The notes beneath the pieces were generated by a model. The model made no database searches. It was not told the origin of the DNA and saw only the letters and a list, made by a program, of their open reading frames with translations. Of a stretch of 24,567 bases of DNA, positions 1 through 8,146 are shown piece after piece; position 1 is the stretch's first letter; every line of letters begins with the position of its first letter. The translations under genes were made by a program, and so were the position numbers. Origin of the DNA: Pseudomonadota bacterium (GTDB taxonomy: Bacteria; Pseudomonadota; Gammaproteobacteria; Xanthomonadales; Xanthomonadaceae); the NCBI GenBank assembly GCA_023395465.1, contig JAEWZE010000129.1:1-24567 (forward strand). Reading direction: 5' to 3'.

Positions 1-1106
1 CCCAGCGGCACCAGCAGCACGCCGACCACGAACTCGCGCACGGTCCGCCCGCGCGAGATGCGCGCGATGAACATGCCCACGAACGGCGACCACGCGATCC
101 ACCAGCCCCAGTAGAACAGGGTCCAGCCGCCCAGCCAGCCGGTGGGCTCGTAGGCATACAGGTTGAACGTCATCGAGAAAACGTTCGACACGTACATGCC
201 CGTGTTCTGCACGAAGGCCTGCAGCAGGTGCACGGTGGGCCCCATCACCAGCACGAAGGCCAGCAGGGCCACCGCCATGACCATGTTGAACTCCGAGAGC
301 CGGCGCACGCCGCGGTCGAGCCCGGTGAACACCGACACGGTGGCCACCAGGGTGATGCCGGCGATCAGGCCCACCTGCATGCCGATGCCGACGGGCGCGT
401 CGAACAGGTAACGCAGCCCGGAGTTGATCTGGATCACGCCCAGCCCCAGCGACGTCGCCAGGCCGAAGATGGTGCCGAGCACCGCGAAGGTATCCACCGC
501 ATGCCCGATCGGCCCATGGATGCGGTCGCCGATCAGCGGGTAGAGCGAGGATCGGATACGCAGCGGCAGCCCGTGCCGGTAGGCGAAGTAGGCCAGCGAC
601 AGCGCGACCACCGCATAGATCGCCCAGGCATGGATGCCCCAGTGGAAGAAAGTGATGCGCATGGCCTGGCGCGCCGCCGCCACCGTCTGGGCGTCGCCCA
701 CGGGCGGATCGGCGAAGTGCATGACCGGCTCGGCCACGCCGAAGAACATCAGGCCGATGCCCATGCCCGCGGCGAACAGCATCGCGAACCAGGTGGGGTA
801 GCTGTAGTCGGGCCGGCTGTGATCGGGCCCGAGGCGGATCCGCCCGAGGCCGCTGACGCCAAGCCCCACGATGAAGACGAGGAATCCCGCGACGGCCAGG
901 ATGGTGAACCAGCCGGCGTCCTCGGCCACCCAGGTCTTGGCGCGGCCAAACAGGGTCGCCGACGCTTCGGGCGCCACGAACGAGGCCGCGACCAGCAGCA
1001 GGACCAGCAGCGCCGTGGGATAGAAGACCGGGCCGAGGATGGCCGCGTCCCAGCGTCGCGGTGGCGTCGTGTCGTGGGTGGGTGGCGGGACTCGGGGCTG
1101 TGCCAT
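1..1106 (-). CDS. BCCT-family transporter (betaine/choline/carnitine type), 3' end cut by window
   Basis: About 368 N-terminal residues are visible; the stop lies beyond the left edge. The protein is an inner-membrane secondary transporter for quaternary ammonium compounds. A polar N-terminus of about 20 residues is followed by strongly hydrophobic segments, about nine of the twelve expected. Family motifs are clear: GMGIGLMFFGVAEP at about 114-127 (the glycine-rich stretch lining the substrate path), ATSLGLGVIQINSG at about 217-230, and FYWGWWIAWSPFVGMF followed by ARISRGRT at about 331-355 (the tryptophan box of the BCCT family). The ATG at 1104-1106 is chosen because the family's conserved region starts shortly after it. 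It resembles BetT-like choline carriers more than CaiT, but the substrate cannot be fixed without the C-terminus. It is transcribed divergently from the PhzF-like gene, with about 300 bases between them. Confidence 0.9.
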   Translation of the reverse strand, partial: MAQPRVPPPTHDTTPPRRWDAAILGPVFYPTALLVLLLVAASFVAPEASATLFGRAKTWVAEDAGWFTILAVAGFLVFIVGLGVSGLGRIRLGPDHSRPDYSYPTWFAMLFAAGMGIGLMFFGVAEPVMHFADPPVGDAQTVAAARQAMRITFFHWGIHAWAIYAVVALSLAYFAYRHGLPLRIRSSLYPLIGDRIHGPIGHAVDTFAVLGTIFGLATSLGLGVIQINSGLRYLFDAPVGIGMQVGLIAGITLVATVSVFTGLDRGVRRLSEFNMVMAVALLAFVLVMGPTVHLLQAFVQNTGMYVSNVFSMTFNLYAYEPTGWLGGWTLFYWGWWIAWSPFVGMFIARISRGRTVREFVVGVLLVPL

Positions 1107-1409
1107 GTCGGGCTCCAGTGGATGGGTCGCGGACTGCGTCCATGCAGGACGTCGGCGTCGGGCGCTGCCCAACCTGGAAGCGGCGCCGCGACCATCGCGT
1201 GAAGATGCCGGTGTCGGAGACGCGATGCCGGTCCAGTATGGCGCCGCGGATTGCGCCAGTCGCGCTGACCGCACACGCAGGCGTCTGGTCGCAGCGGAGA
1301 ACCGCCCCGACGCCGGGACTGGCACAAGGATCGGGGAGCGGAGGATCCGCTTGCGCAGGCGCGTGCGTCTTCGGAGACTTGCGCCACCGCAGCAACAGGC
1401 CCGCATGGC
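1107..1409. other. Divergent intergenic region with nested direct repeats
   Basis: This gap separates the BCCT gene (minus) from the PhzF-like gene (plus) and should contain both promoters. I see no convincing -35/-10 pair. Two direct repeats are nested: GATGCCGGT at 1204-1212 and 1224-1232 (20-bp spacing), flanked by GGCGCCGCG at 1182-1190 and 1240-1248. They could be regulator sites or chance in GC-rich DNA. Short frames on both strands here show no recognisable protein. Confidence 0.4.
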
Positions 1410-2270
1410 ATGACCACCACCCCGCATGAACTGCATCGCCTGGCCGCGTTCACCGACGATCCGCGCGGCGGCAATCCGGCCGGCGTGTGGCTCGGCGATG
1501 CCTTGCCGCCCGCCGATCGCATGCAGCGGATCGCCGCCGAGGTGGGGTACTCGGAGACCGCCTTCCTGGCGCCCGCTTCCGGCGACGCGTGGGAGGTCCG
1601 CTACTTCAGCCCGCTGGCCGAAGTACCGTTCTGCGGGCACGCCACGATCGCCGGCGGCGTCGTGCTGGGACGCAGGTACGGCAGCGGCAACTACCGGCTT
1701 GCCACCCGCGCGGGCGACGTGCGCGTCCAGGTCGACCGCGAAGGCGACGCGTGGCAAGCCAGCCTGCAGTCGGTGCCGACGCGACAGCGCGCCGTGCCCG
1801 CGACCGTGCTCGACGAAGCCCTCGCCGCACTCGACTGGCGCGCGGAAGAACTCGACCCGCAGCTGCCGCCCATGCTCGCGTACGCCGGCGCCTGGCACCT
1901 GGTCCTCGCGGTATCGAGTCACCCGCGACTCGAACGGCTGCACTACGACTTCGAACGCCTGAAGACGCTCATGCTGGCGCACGAACTCACCACGCTGCAG
2001 CTGGTCTGGCGCGAATCGCCTACCCGGTTCCACGCGCGCAACCCCTTCCCCATCGGCGGCGTGGTCGAGGATCCGGCCACGGGTGCGGCCGCCGCGGCGC
2101 TGGGCGGCTACCTGCGCGATGCCGGCCTGATGCAGGCGCCCGGCGCATTCCAGATCATCCAGGGCGAAGCGATGGGACGGCCCAGCCTGCTAAAGGTCAC
2201 CGTGCCGGCAGGCGGCGGGATCATCGTGGCGGGGAACGCGGTGGATATGCCGGCGCCAGGCGCAGGTTAG
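1410..2270 (+). CDS. PhzF-family isomerase (YddE-like)
   Basis: A 286-residue cytosolic protein of the PhzF/YddE fold, related to diaminopimelate epimerase. The conserved N-terminal stretch AFTDDPRGGNPAGVWL is at about 13-28. The glutamate used as acid/base in PhzF is present in SETAF (Glu49). The family signatures EVPFCGHAT (71-79) and EDPATGAAAAALGGY (220-234) sit in the two pseudosymmetric lobes. Length matches the family (about 260-300). PhzF itself acts in phenazine synthesis, but no other phenazine genes are visible, so this is probably one of the many orphan relatives with unknown substrate. The ATG at 1410 has only a weak ribosome-binding site. The gene runs convergently toward the toxin gene and ends 12 bases from it. 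Confidence 0.88.
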   Translation: MTTTPHELHRLAAFTDDPRGGNPAGVWLGDALPPADRMQRIAAEVGYSETAFLAPASGDAWEVRYFSPLAEVPFCGHATIAGGVVLGRRYGSGNYRLATRAGDVRVQVDREGDAWQASLQSVPTRQRAVPATVLDEALAALDWRAEELDPQLPPMLAYAGAWHLVLAVSSHPRLERLHYDFERLKTLMLAHELTTLQLVWRESPTRFHARNPFPIGGVVEDPATGAAAAALGGYLRDAGLMQAPGAFQIIQGEAMGRPSLLKVTVPAGGGIIVAGNAVDMPAPGAG

Positions 2271-2276
2271 ACCTGG

Positions 2277-2288
2277 CCCTGATCAGGG
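2277..2288. other. 12-bp perfect palindrome between convergent gene ends
   Basis: CCCTGATCAGGG is a perfect palindrome just after the PhzF-like stop, and it covers the stop codon of the toxin gene on the other strand. It could help transcripts end from both sides, but it lacks a loop and a T-run, so a terminator call is not justified. Confidence 0.3.
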
Positions 2289-2579
2289 TCTTGCGTAGCC
2301 CGCCTCGCGCTGCGCGCGAATCGCCAGCACGAACACCGTATCCACCAGCGCCTCATACCGGTACAGCACGACGTAACCGCGGCTGCCCCGACCGATGACC
2401 AGTTCACGAAAGGTCTCGCCGTCTGCGCGGCCGATCAGGGGATTGGACCGCAGCACATCGAGGGCATCGGCAATGCCGCCCAACCGAACCTCGATATCGG
2501 CGGCCTCATGGCCCAGCAGGAAATCGGTGATCCGGTCCAGATCTTCGGCGAACTCGGGCGCGAGCTTGATGACCGCCAC
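2283..2579 (-). CDS. RelE/ParE-superfamily toxin
   Basis: A 98-residue basic protein starting with GTG at 2577-2579. It has the RelE/ParE layout: an N-terminal two-helix hairpin (EFAEDLDRITDFLL, about 9-22), then a beta-rich C-terminus with the typical NPLIGR turn (46-51), FRELVIG (58-64) and YVVLYRYE (69-76). These match ParE-type toxins that block gyrase more than mRNA-cutting RelE, but the target cannot be told from sequence. It lies one base after the stop of the antitoxin gene, so the two are almost certainly co-translated. The strongly hydrophobic end strand VFVLAIRAQRE is also family-typical. Confidence 0.85.
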   Translation of the reverse strand: MAVIKLAPEFAEDLDRITDFLLGHEAADIEVRLGGIADALDVLRSNPLIGRADGETFRELVIGRGSRGYVVLYRYEALVDTVFVLAIRAQREAGYARP

Positions 2580-2580
2580 G

Positions 2581-2865
2581 CTATTTGCCGAGCTTGCGTG
2601 CCACGGGCCGCGTGCCCGGCTTACCCTGGATGCGACCCATCATGTAGGCCCGGTACTCATCCCAGTCGATCGTCTCGCCCGTGTCCACGATGCGTGCGTA
2701 GCGCTGCGCCGCTTCGTCGTGGAAGTCGGCGCGCTGCTCGGTCCGCTGGGCCTTCTCGGCGATCGCCTCGAGGATGAAACTGTGCGAGGTCGTGCCGGCT
2801 GCTTCCGCCGCGCGGGCAATACGGGCCTTGAGATCATCGGACAGGCGGATGGTGGTGGTGCTCAT
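2581..2865 (-). CDS. Ribbon-helix-helix antitoxin (CopG/ParD-like)
   Basis: A 94-residue protein. The start at 2863-2865 is preferred over more upstream codons because GGGAG lies just before it and because the ribbon-helix-helix motif begins at once: MSTTTIRLSDDLKARIARAA (1-20). This forms the DNA-binding beta strand and first helix of a CopG/Arc-type dimer. The rest (about 45-94) should wrap the toxin. It is the first gene of a two-gene module with the ParE-like toxin. As with other such modules, the antitoxin probably represses its own promoter; the palindrome at 2898-2915 is the likely target. Confidence 0.85.
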   Translation of the reverse strand: MSTTTIRLSDDLKARIARAAEAAGTTSHSFILEAIAEKAQRTEQRADFHDEAAQRYARIVDTGETIDWDEYRAYMMGRIQGKPGTRPVARKLGK

Positions 2866-2897
2866 GTCGGCTCCCGGTGCGCTGCGCTCTCCGAAAT

Positions 2898-2915
2898 GTA
2901 GCACATATGTGGTAC
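2898..2915. promoter_or_regulatory. Candidate operator of the toxin-antitoxin module
   Basis: A perfect 10-bp palindrome CACATATGTG (2902-2911) extends, after one mismatched pair, to GTA/TAC outer arms, giving an 18-bp near-perfect inverted repeat. It lies 33 bases upstream of the antitoxin start, in an AT-rich patch unlike its surroundings and overlapping where the promoter should be. This fits an autoregulatory site for a ribbon-helix-helix antitoxin. Binding is inferred. Confidence 0.6.
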
Positions 2916-3074
2916 AACAAGTCGGGCACTTGCTCCTTGCCTCTCCCGTTTCACGGAGAAGTCCATTGCAACCGCCCAGCGCCATCAGCGCCGGCCCCTG
3001 TAGAACACGCGCTCCCGCAGTCGCTTGATCCGCCGGCCAGGCTGCGGTCGCCAGGAGCGTGGAAAGCCACTACT

Positions 3075-4175
3075 TCAGGCCTGCCGTGGCAACAGCTGCG
3101 CCTGCGCATGGAAATGCACCAGCAGGCCGGCCAGGCTGCGCAGGTCCTGGGCGTTGTGGTCGCCGACGCGGCGCAGCTTGTCGGCGCTGCCGCCGCGCAG
3201 GTAGTCGAGCCAGGCGGCGGGGGCTTCGGATCCGGGCAGGTCGTCTTCGCGCACCACGCCGAGCAGCTGGCGTTCGATGGTGGCGAGGCGGCAGTTTTCC
3301 CAGACGCCGCGGTAGCGCCGGCGCACCGGGTGCAACAGGTCGATATGGTCGCGGCCGAGCACCGGGTCGGACAGGCGCGCCAGGGTGTAGCGCGTGCTCA
3401 GCAGCGGGCGGTCGTAGCACTTGCCGTTGTAGGACAGCAGCACGGTGTGCGGTTCCAGCCAGCGGGTGAACTCCTGCAGCATCGCCTGCTCGGCGCCCAT
3501 GGTGGTCATCAGCAGCTGCCGGATGCGCAGGCCGCCGTCGCGCCAGTCGCCGGCACCGATCATGAAGGCGCGCGTGCCGGTGCCGCCGGCCAGGCCGGTG
3601 GTCTCGGTGTCGAAGGCGAGGATGCGGTGGGTTTCGATGTCGTCGTGATCGAACGCCGTCAGATTGAGGGCGCTCAGGTCAAGGCGATCGGGGAGGCGTT
3701 CGAACGGCACCCACTTTTCGACGTAGCGCAGGCCCGGTGCGATCTCGTCGCCTTCCAGACTTCGGTCGAAGCTGCGCACTGGCGCCAGGGCGCGCGGGCG
3801 CAGACCGAGCAGTTTGCGCAGCTGCGCGACCTGCTCGCCGGCGGTCTTGCCGCGTAGCGCGGCCGGCAGCGACACCTGCTCACCGGTCGTCTGCCCGCGC
3901 AGCGCAGCGGGTGGCGCGACCCGCTCACCGATTGCGTTCCCGCGCAGCGCATTGATCGGCGCCATCCGCTCGCCAGTCGTCCCACCGCGAAGCGCATCGG
4001 GCGGCATCATCCGCTCGCGGGTCGTCGTCCCCCGCGGCACGGCGGGCGGAGCCACCGATCCGTCAGTGGTCTTGCCGCGCGGTGACGCGACCGGCGCAAC
4101 AGGCGTCGCCGTGGGTGGGACCGCCGCACCCGCCTGCTGCCGCAATCCCGCCAGGCGTTTGGCCAGCACGCTCAA
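3075..4175 (-). CDS. mrfB: DEDDh 3'-5' exonuclease, MrfB/YprB-like
   Basis: A protein of up to 366 residues with an RNase H-like exonuclease domain at about 150-355. All five metal/catalytic residues of the DEDDh set are present: Asp189 and Glu191 in LAFDTETTG, Asp255 in NGKCYD, and His340 and Asp344 in DHNAQD. This matches YprB (MrfB) of Bacillus, the nuclease partner of helicase MrfA in repair of mitomycin damage; the same role here is inferred from pairing and motifs. Residues 32-121 are six tandem 15-residue repeats. The start is uncertain: TTG at 4173-4175 overlaps the helicase stop in a TTGA, while GTG at 4167-4169 lies just after it. A strong GGGGGAGG at 4180-4187 serves either one. 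The two genes are translationally coupled. Confidence 0.85.
   Translation of the reverse strand: MSVLAKRLAGLRQQAGAAVPPTATPVAPVASPRGKTTDGSVAPPAVPRGTTTRERMMPPDALRGGTTGERMAPINALRGNAIGERVAPPAALRGQTTGEQVSLPAALRGKTAGEQVAQLRKLLGLRPRALAPVRSFDRSLEGDEIAPGLRYVEKWVPFERLPDRLDLSALNLTAFDHDDIETHRILAFDTETTGLAGGTGTRAFMIGAGDWRDGGLRIRQLLMTTMGAEQAMLQEFTRWLEPHTVLLSYNGKCYDRPLLSTRYTLARLSDPVLGRDHIDLLHPVRRRYRGVWENCRLATIERQLLGVVREDDLPGSEAPAAWLDYLRGGSADKLRRVGDHNAQDLRSLAGLLVHFHAQAQLLPRQA
3813..4082 (-). repeat. Six 45-bp tandem repeats inside the exonuclease gene
   Basis: The unit encodes 15 residues with the pattern LRG-x-TTGERV-APPAA. Units start at residues 32, 47, 62, 77, 92 and 107, with no gaps. The last unit, LRGKTAGEQVAQLRK, runs into the exonuclease's own leader and is probably the ancestral copy. 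Units differ at several codons, so the expansion is not brand new. It probably forms a flexible, low-complexity linker. Confidence 0.85.
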
Positions 4176-6571
4176 GCTGCCTCCCCCAGCAGTTCCAGCA
4201 CCTGCACCCCCGCGGCCTTGACCGACTTGCCCGCCGCTTCACTGCTGGCCAGGATCGGCCCCACGCACGCGGGGCAGCCATGCGCGCAGGGACACGAACG
4301 GATCAGGCCCAGCGCCTGCCGGCGCAGATCTTCCCTGCGCTCGAACAGCGGCAGCGACAGCCCCACCCCGCCCGGATAGTTGTCGTAGAGAAACAGCGTG
4401 GGCGTGAACCCGCGCGCGGCTTCCACCATCGCCTCGCCGCTCTCGCCCGAGCGGATCTGCCCGCGCCCGGACAGGTCGGCCGTGGCGAACCATGCGCCAT
4501 CGCCGCTGCCCACCGCCTTCTGCAGGTCGCGCCCCTCGGCCATCACGCAGACCATCGCGACCAGATGCAGGGCATACGCCGCAGACAAGAAGCCATCCAG
4601 CGCATCCTGGCGGCTGTCGAAACTCGCATCGAGCACCCGCTGCGGCAGCTGCCACCAGCACGCGGTGGTGTGCAGCTCCTGGTCGGGCAAGGTCACCGGC
4701 CCGTAGCCGATGTTCTCGTGGGTGTGGAAGCGGATCTTCTTGTAGCCCGACACCCGCCGCAGCACGTGTACCTCGCCGTGGTGGGCACTGCCCTGCCCGG
4801 CCAGCGCGCCGTCGGCCTCGTCGAGCACTTTGAGCTTGGTGTAGTCGATGGCGTCGGTGTAGTAGTCCACGTTGGTCTGCTGCACGTAGGCCTTGCGCCC
4901 TTCCCAGTCCAGGCGTTCGACCTGGTAGGGCTCGGACTGCACCATGTGGATCGCGCCCTCGTACAGCGTGAGCGCCGCGGCCGAATAGTCGACCTCGGCG
5001 ATGATGGTCTGGCGCCCGTTGGTGCGGTCGACCACCACGAAGTTGCCATCGGCCACCGAGCGCAGGTTCACCGCCTGGGCCGGATAGCTGTCGGCGATCC
5101 ACTCCCAGCGCTCGCCCTCCTGGTGCAGCACGCCGCTTTCGACCAGTACGTCCAGCCACGGACCCGGATCCACCGGCCCGAACGCATCGCCTGCCAGGAA
5201 CGGCAGCTCGAAGGCCGCGCAGCGGATGTGGTCCATCAGGATCAGCGGCTGGTCGGGCTCGATGCGCGCCTGCTCGGGCGTGGCGCTGGCGAAAAACTCC
5301 GGATGGCGCACCACGTACTGGTCCAGCGGCAGGCTGCTGGCCACCAGCACGCCGATCGAGGGCTGCTGGCGCCGGCCCGCGCGCCCGAAGCGCTGCCAGG
5401 TCTGCGCGATCGAACCGGGATAGCCATTGAGCACCACCACATCCAGGCTGCCGATGTCCACGCCCAGCTCGAGCGCGGAGGTGCTGACGATGCCGTCGAT
5501 CTTGCCCGAGCGCATCTCGCGCTCCACCTCGCGCCGCTCGGTGGGCAGGTAGCCGCCGCGGTAGGCGCGGATGCGGCGCGGCTTGCGCGGGTCGTGGTCG
5601 AACACTTCCTTGAGGTACTTGGTGAGCACCTCGACCATCAGCCGCGACTGGCAGAACACCATCGTCTTCAGGCCCGACTTGATCGCCATGCGCGCGATGC
5701 GGTTGGCCTGCGAGCGGGCCGAGGCGCGGATGCCGAGGTCCGGGTTCACCACCGGCGGGTTCCACAGCAGGATGTGCTTGTCGCCGGTGGGCGCGCCGCT
5801 CTCGGTGATCGCCTCCACCGCATCCTCGATCAGCGCGCTGGCGTGCTCCGCGGCATTGCCGATGGTCGCCGAGCACAGCACGAACTGCGGCTGCACCCCG
5901 TAGAACGCGCACACCCGCTTGAGCCGGCGGATCACGTTGGCCACGTGCGAGCCGAACACGCCGCGGTAGGTGTGCACCTCGTCGATCACCACATAGCGCA
6001 GGTTCTCGAAGAACTGCGCCCACTTGGTGTGGTGCGGCAGGATCGCCTGGTGGAGCATGTCGGGGTTGCTGACCACGATGTCGCCATTGAGGCGGATCGC
6101 CTGGCGCGCGTCCCCCGGCGTGTCGCCATCGAAGGTCGCCGCGCGCAGCCCCAGCTGGCCTGCGGCATTGAGTTCCAGCAGCTCGGCCACCTGGTCCTGC
6201 GCCAGCGCCTTTGTGGGGAACAGGTACAGCGCCTTGGCCCCCTGCTCCAGCGCCGCACTGACCACCGGCAGCGTGTAGCACAGCGACTTGCCCGACGCCG
6301 TGGGCGTGGCCACCACCACATGCCGCCCCGCCCGCGCCGCCTCCCAGGCCTGCGCCTGGTGCGAATACAGCGAGCGGATGCCGCGCACCTGCAGCGCCGC
6401 CTCGAGCGCGGGCGGCAGGTCCCGCGGCAGTGGGCGCAGGTCGGCCGCCTGGCCCTCGATGGTGAACTGGCCGGTGACCCGGTCGGCATAGCGATCGGCC
6501 AGGCGACGCGCCAGCTGCCCGCCGGACGGAACGGGCGCCGGCAACGGCTTGGCGTGGAGGATGGCGTTCAT
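4172..6571 (-). CDS. mrfA: DEAD/DEAH-box helicase with C-terminal zinc-binding DUF1998-type domain, MrfA/YprA-like
   Basis: A 799-residue superfamily 2 helicase. Motif I is ATPTASGKS (88-96), motif II DEVH (197-200), motif III SAT (234-236), and the second RecA-like domain follows with STSALELGVDIG and QRFGRAGRR motifs. The C-terminal part is that of the YprA/MrfA family and ends with four clustered cysteines, CPCAHGCPAC (Cys760, 762, 766, 769), expected to bind zinc. In Bacillus the MrfA helicase works with the MrfB exonuclease in a repair route for mitomycin-type lesions, independent of UvrABC. The partner gene directly follows and overlaps here, which supports the same pairing. Related family members also occur in defence loci (DISARM DrmA-like), but the MrfB neighbour favours repair. 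The ATG at 6569-6571 gives full family length. Confidence 0.9.
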   Translation of the reverse strand: MNAILHAKPLPAPVPSGGQLARRLADRYADRVTGQFTIEGQAADLRPLPRDLPPALEAALQVRGIRSLYSHQAQAWEAARAGRHVVVATPTASGKSLCYTLPVVSAALEQGAKALYLFPTKALAQDQVAELLELNAAGQLGLRAATFDGDTPGDARQAIRLNGDIVVSNPDMLHQAILPHHTKWAQFFENLRYVVIDEVHTYRGVFGSHVANVIRRLKRVCAFYGVQPQFVLCSATIGNAAEHASALIEDAVEAITESGAPTGDKHILLWNPPVVNPDLGIRASARSQANRIARMAIKSGLKTMVFCQSRLMVEVLTKYLKEVFDHDPRKPRRIRAYRGGYLPTERREVEREMRSGKIDGIVSTSALELGVDIGSLDVVVLNGYPGSIAQTWQRFGRAGRRQQPSIGVLVASSLPLDQYVVRHPEFFASATPEQARIEPDQPLILMDHIRCAAFELPFLAGDAFGPVDPGPWLDVLVESGVLHQEGERWEWIADSYPAQAVNLRSVADGNFVVVDRTNGRQTIIAEVDYSAAALTLYEGAIHMVQSEPYQVERLDWEGRKAYVQQTNVDYYTDAIDYTKLKVLDEADGALAGQGSAHHGEVHVLRRVSGYKKIRFHTHENIGYGPVTLPDQELHTTACWWQLPQRVLDASFDSRQDALDGFLSAAYALHLVAMVCVMAEGRDLQKAVGSGDGAWFATADLSGRGQIRSGESGEAMVEAARGFTPTLFLYDNYPGGVGLSLPLFERREDLRRQALGLIRSCPCAHGCPACVGPILASSEAAGKSVKAAGVQVLELLGEAA

Positions 6572-6775
6572 GGGGCCTGCCCTGGTTGGGGCGGGCCAGT
6601 GTTGCGAGGGGCTGTCTCACAGGGTGAGTCTGGCGGCCGGCGCAAGCGTAGCAGAGGGCTCTGACGACGGTTTGCGCGGCGTCGGGGAAAGACCCCTCGG
6701 AGCGGGCGCCTTGCAACACCCGGGAGGCGCGGAAGCGGACGCTGCATCCATCGCCCGCCCCCCCAAGGGCCGACC

Positions 6776-8146
6776 TCAGTCCGCCAGGACCAGCGGAGCG
6801 TGGCGGGCGCTCGGCAGACTGACGCCCAGCGTGCGTGCGACGGTCGGCGCGATCTGGCGGATGTCGATCGGCCCGAGGTTGCGGCCCGCTTCCACGCCGG
6901 GCCCCATGACGAAGAACGAAGCGTTCATCTCGGGGTGGCTGTTGCGGTAACCGTGGGCGCCGGTGGTCTTCGCCTGGGGCCGGATGGTGTCGCCGGTCAG
7001 CGCGCCACCCATCGCGAAGCCGCCACGGGCGTCGACGAGGAAAGCAGCGCCGGGCAGCGCGCCCTCGGCGAGGGCCGCGTCGCCGCGCAACACCGAGGAC
7101 ACTCCGCCCTCCGGGTCGGCCTCCAGCGCCACGAGGATCGCGTCCACCGCCGCGCGCGTGGCGACGTCGTCCGGGTCCTTGAGCACGACCGAGGCGCTGC
7201 CACCCGAGTTCCACGACCACGCCTTCCACGACGTCACCCGGCCGGCTTCGTCGAGTTCGATCAGTCCGGCCCTGGCGAACGCGGCATTGAGATGGATGGT
7301 GGCGTTGACCGGATGGAAGCCGTGGTCGGAGGCCACCACCACTGTCAGCTCCGGATGTACGGCGCGATGGGCGACGATCAGCCGGGCAATCATCGCGTCG
7401 GTCTCCTCCAGCGTGCGTCTGGCCTCAGCGCTTCCCGGCAGCGGGCCATTCCGGTGCTGGACGGCGTCGAGACCGGTCAGGTGGACGGTCAGCAACTGCG
7501 GCTCGCCCTTGCGGATCATCTCCAGCGCGACGCGCGTCAGCGTGGCATCGAAGGACCAGGGATCGGGGTTTCCGGCAGGGTCGAACAGGCCATCGGCGCC
7601 CTCAACCGTTTCCAGCAGGCCACGCGGCGTGCTGACCGCGTACAGCAGGTGGCTGTCCGAGGCCCGCTTCTTGGTGCGCCAGTACTCCGGCATGTTGTAG
7701 TCGATGGCCGCATGGGCCACGCTCACCGGCCAGAGCACCGAGGCGGTGGTCAACCCGCCGGCCTTCGCGGCGTCCCACAGCGTGGGCACGCGGATCTGCG
7801 AGCCATACCAGTTCCACGCGCCATTCTCGTGGCCCTCGGGGTCGAACACGGTGTTGGTCAGGATGCCGTGCTCCACCGGCGCGACGCCGGTGACGATCGA
7901 GGTGTGGTTGGGATAGGTCACCGTGGGCGTGACGTTGGTGACCGCGGTGGAATAAGCCCCCTGGGCGATAAAGCTGCGCAGAGTCGGGATCTCCAGCCCG
8001 AACTCGTCAGCCTGCAGCACGTAGCTGGGATGCAGGCCGTCAACGGACACCAGCAGCACGGCCGGCGTGCCCTCGCGGGCGTGAACGGCGGGCGCGGTGG
8101 CCAGCACTGCGGCAAGACCGAGCAACAGCACGGATCGCAGGTTCAT
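6776..8146 (-). CDS. Secreted NPP-type nucleotide pyrophosphatase/phosphodiesterase (alkaline phosphatase superfamily)
   Basis: A 456-residue protein with a Sec signal peptide (MNLRSVLLLGLAAVLATAPA, cleavage near residue 23), so it is periplasmic or exported. The bimetallo site of the NPP family is complete: Asp36 in VSVDG, nucleophile Thr77 in TPTVTYPNH, Asp227 and His231 in TGLDAVQH, Asp274 and His275 in ASDHG, and His398 in GAHGY. Such enzymes hydrolyse nucleotide pyrophosphates or phosphodiesters; the exact substrate is unknown. It is the third gene of an operon, and its ATG overlaps the stop of the phosphodiesterase gene as ATGA. Together with that gene it suggests extracellular phosphodiester breakdown. 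No intrinsic terminator is evident in the roughly 200 bases after it. Confidence 0.9.
   Translation of the reverse strand: MNLRSVLLLGLAAVLATAPAVHAREGTPAVLLVSVDGLHPSYVLQADEFGLEIPTLRSFIAQGAYSTAVTNVTPTVTYPNHTSIVTGVAPVEHGILTNTVFDPEGHENGAWNWYGSQIRVPTLWDAAKAGGLTTASVLWPVSVAHAAIDYNMPEYWRTKKRASDSHLLYAVSTPRGLLETVEGADGLFDPAGNPDPWSFDATLTRVALEMIRKGEPQLLTVHLTGLDAVQHRNGPLPGSAEARRTLEETDAMIARLIVAHRAVHPELTVVVASDHGFHPVNATIHLNAAFARAGLIELDEAGRVTSWKAWSWNSGGSASVVLKDPDDVATRAAVDAILVALEADPEGGVSSVLRGDAALAEGALPGAAFLVDARGGFAMGGALTGDTIRPQAKTTGAHGYRNSHPEMNASFFVMGPGVEAGRNLGPIDIRQIAPTVARTLGVSLPSARHAPLVLAD

Noticed and set aside
749..1522. 257-codon minus-strand ORF overlapping the BCCT gene start and PhzF-like gene
   Set aside because: It is in a different frame from the BCCT protein, is Arg/Ser/Pro-rich and lacks any family features; the BCCT frame is unambiguous.
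1410..2270. Phenazine biosynthesis gene phzF proper
   Set aside because: The fold and catalytic Glu fit, but no other phenazine genes are nearby, and most family members are not phenazine enzymes.
4082..6664. 860-codon plus-strand ORF opposite the helicase gene
   Set aside because: It is the antisense of a high-GC coding gene. The composition (very high His, Arg, Ala, Gln) is typical of shadow frames and there are no domain motifs, while the minus-strand helicase has full motifs.
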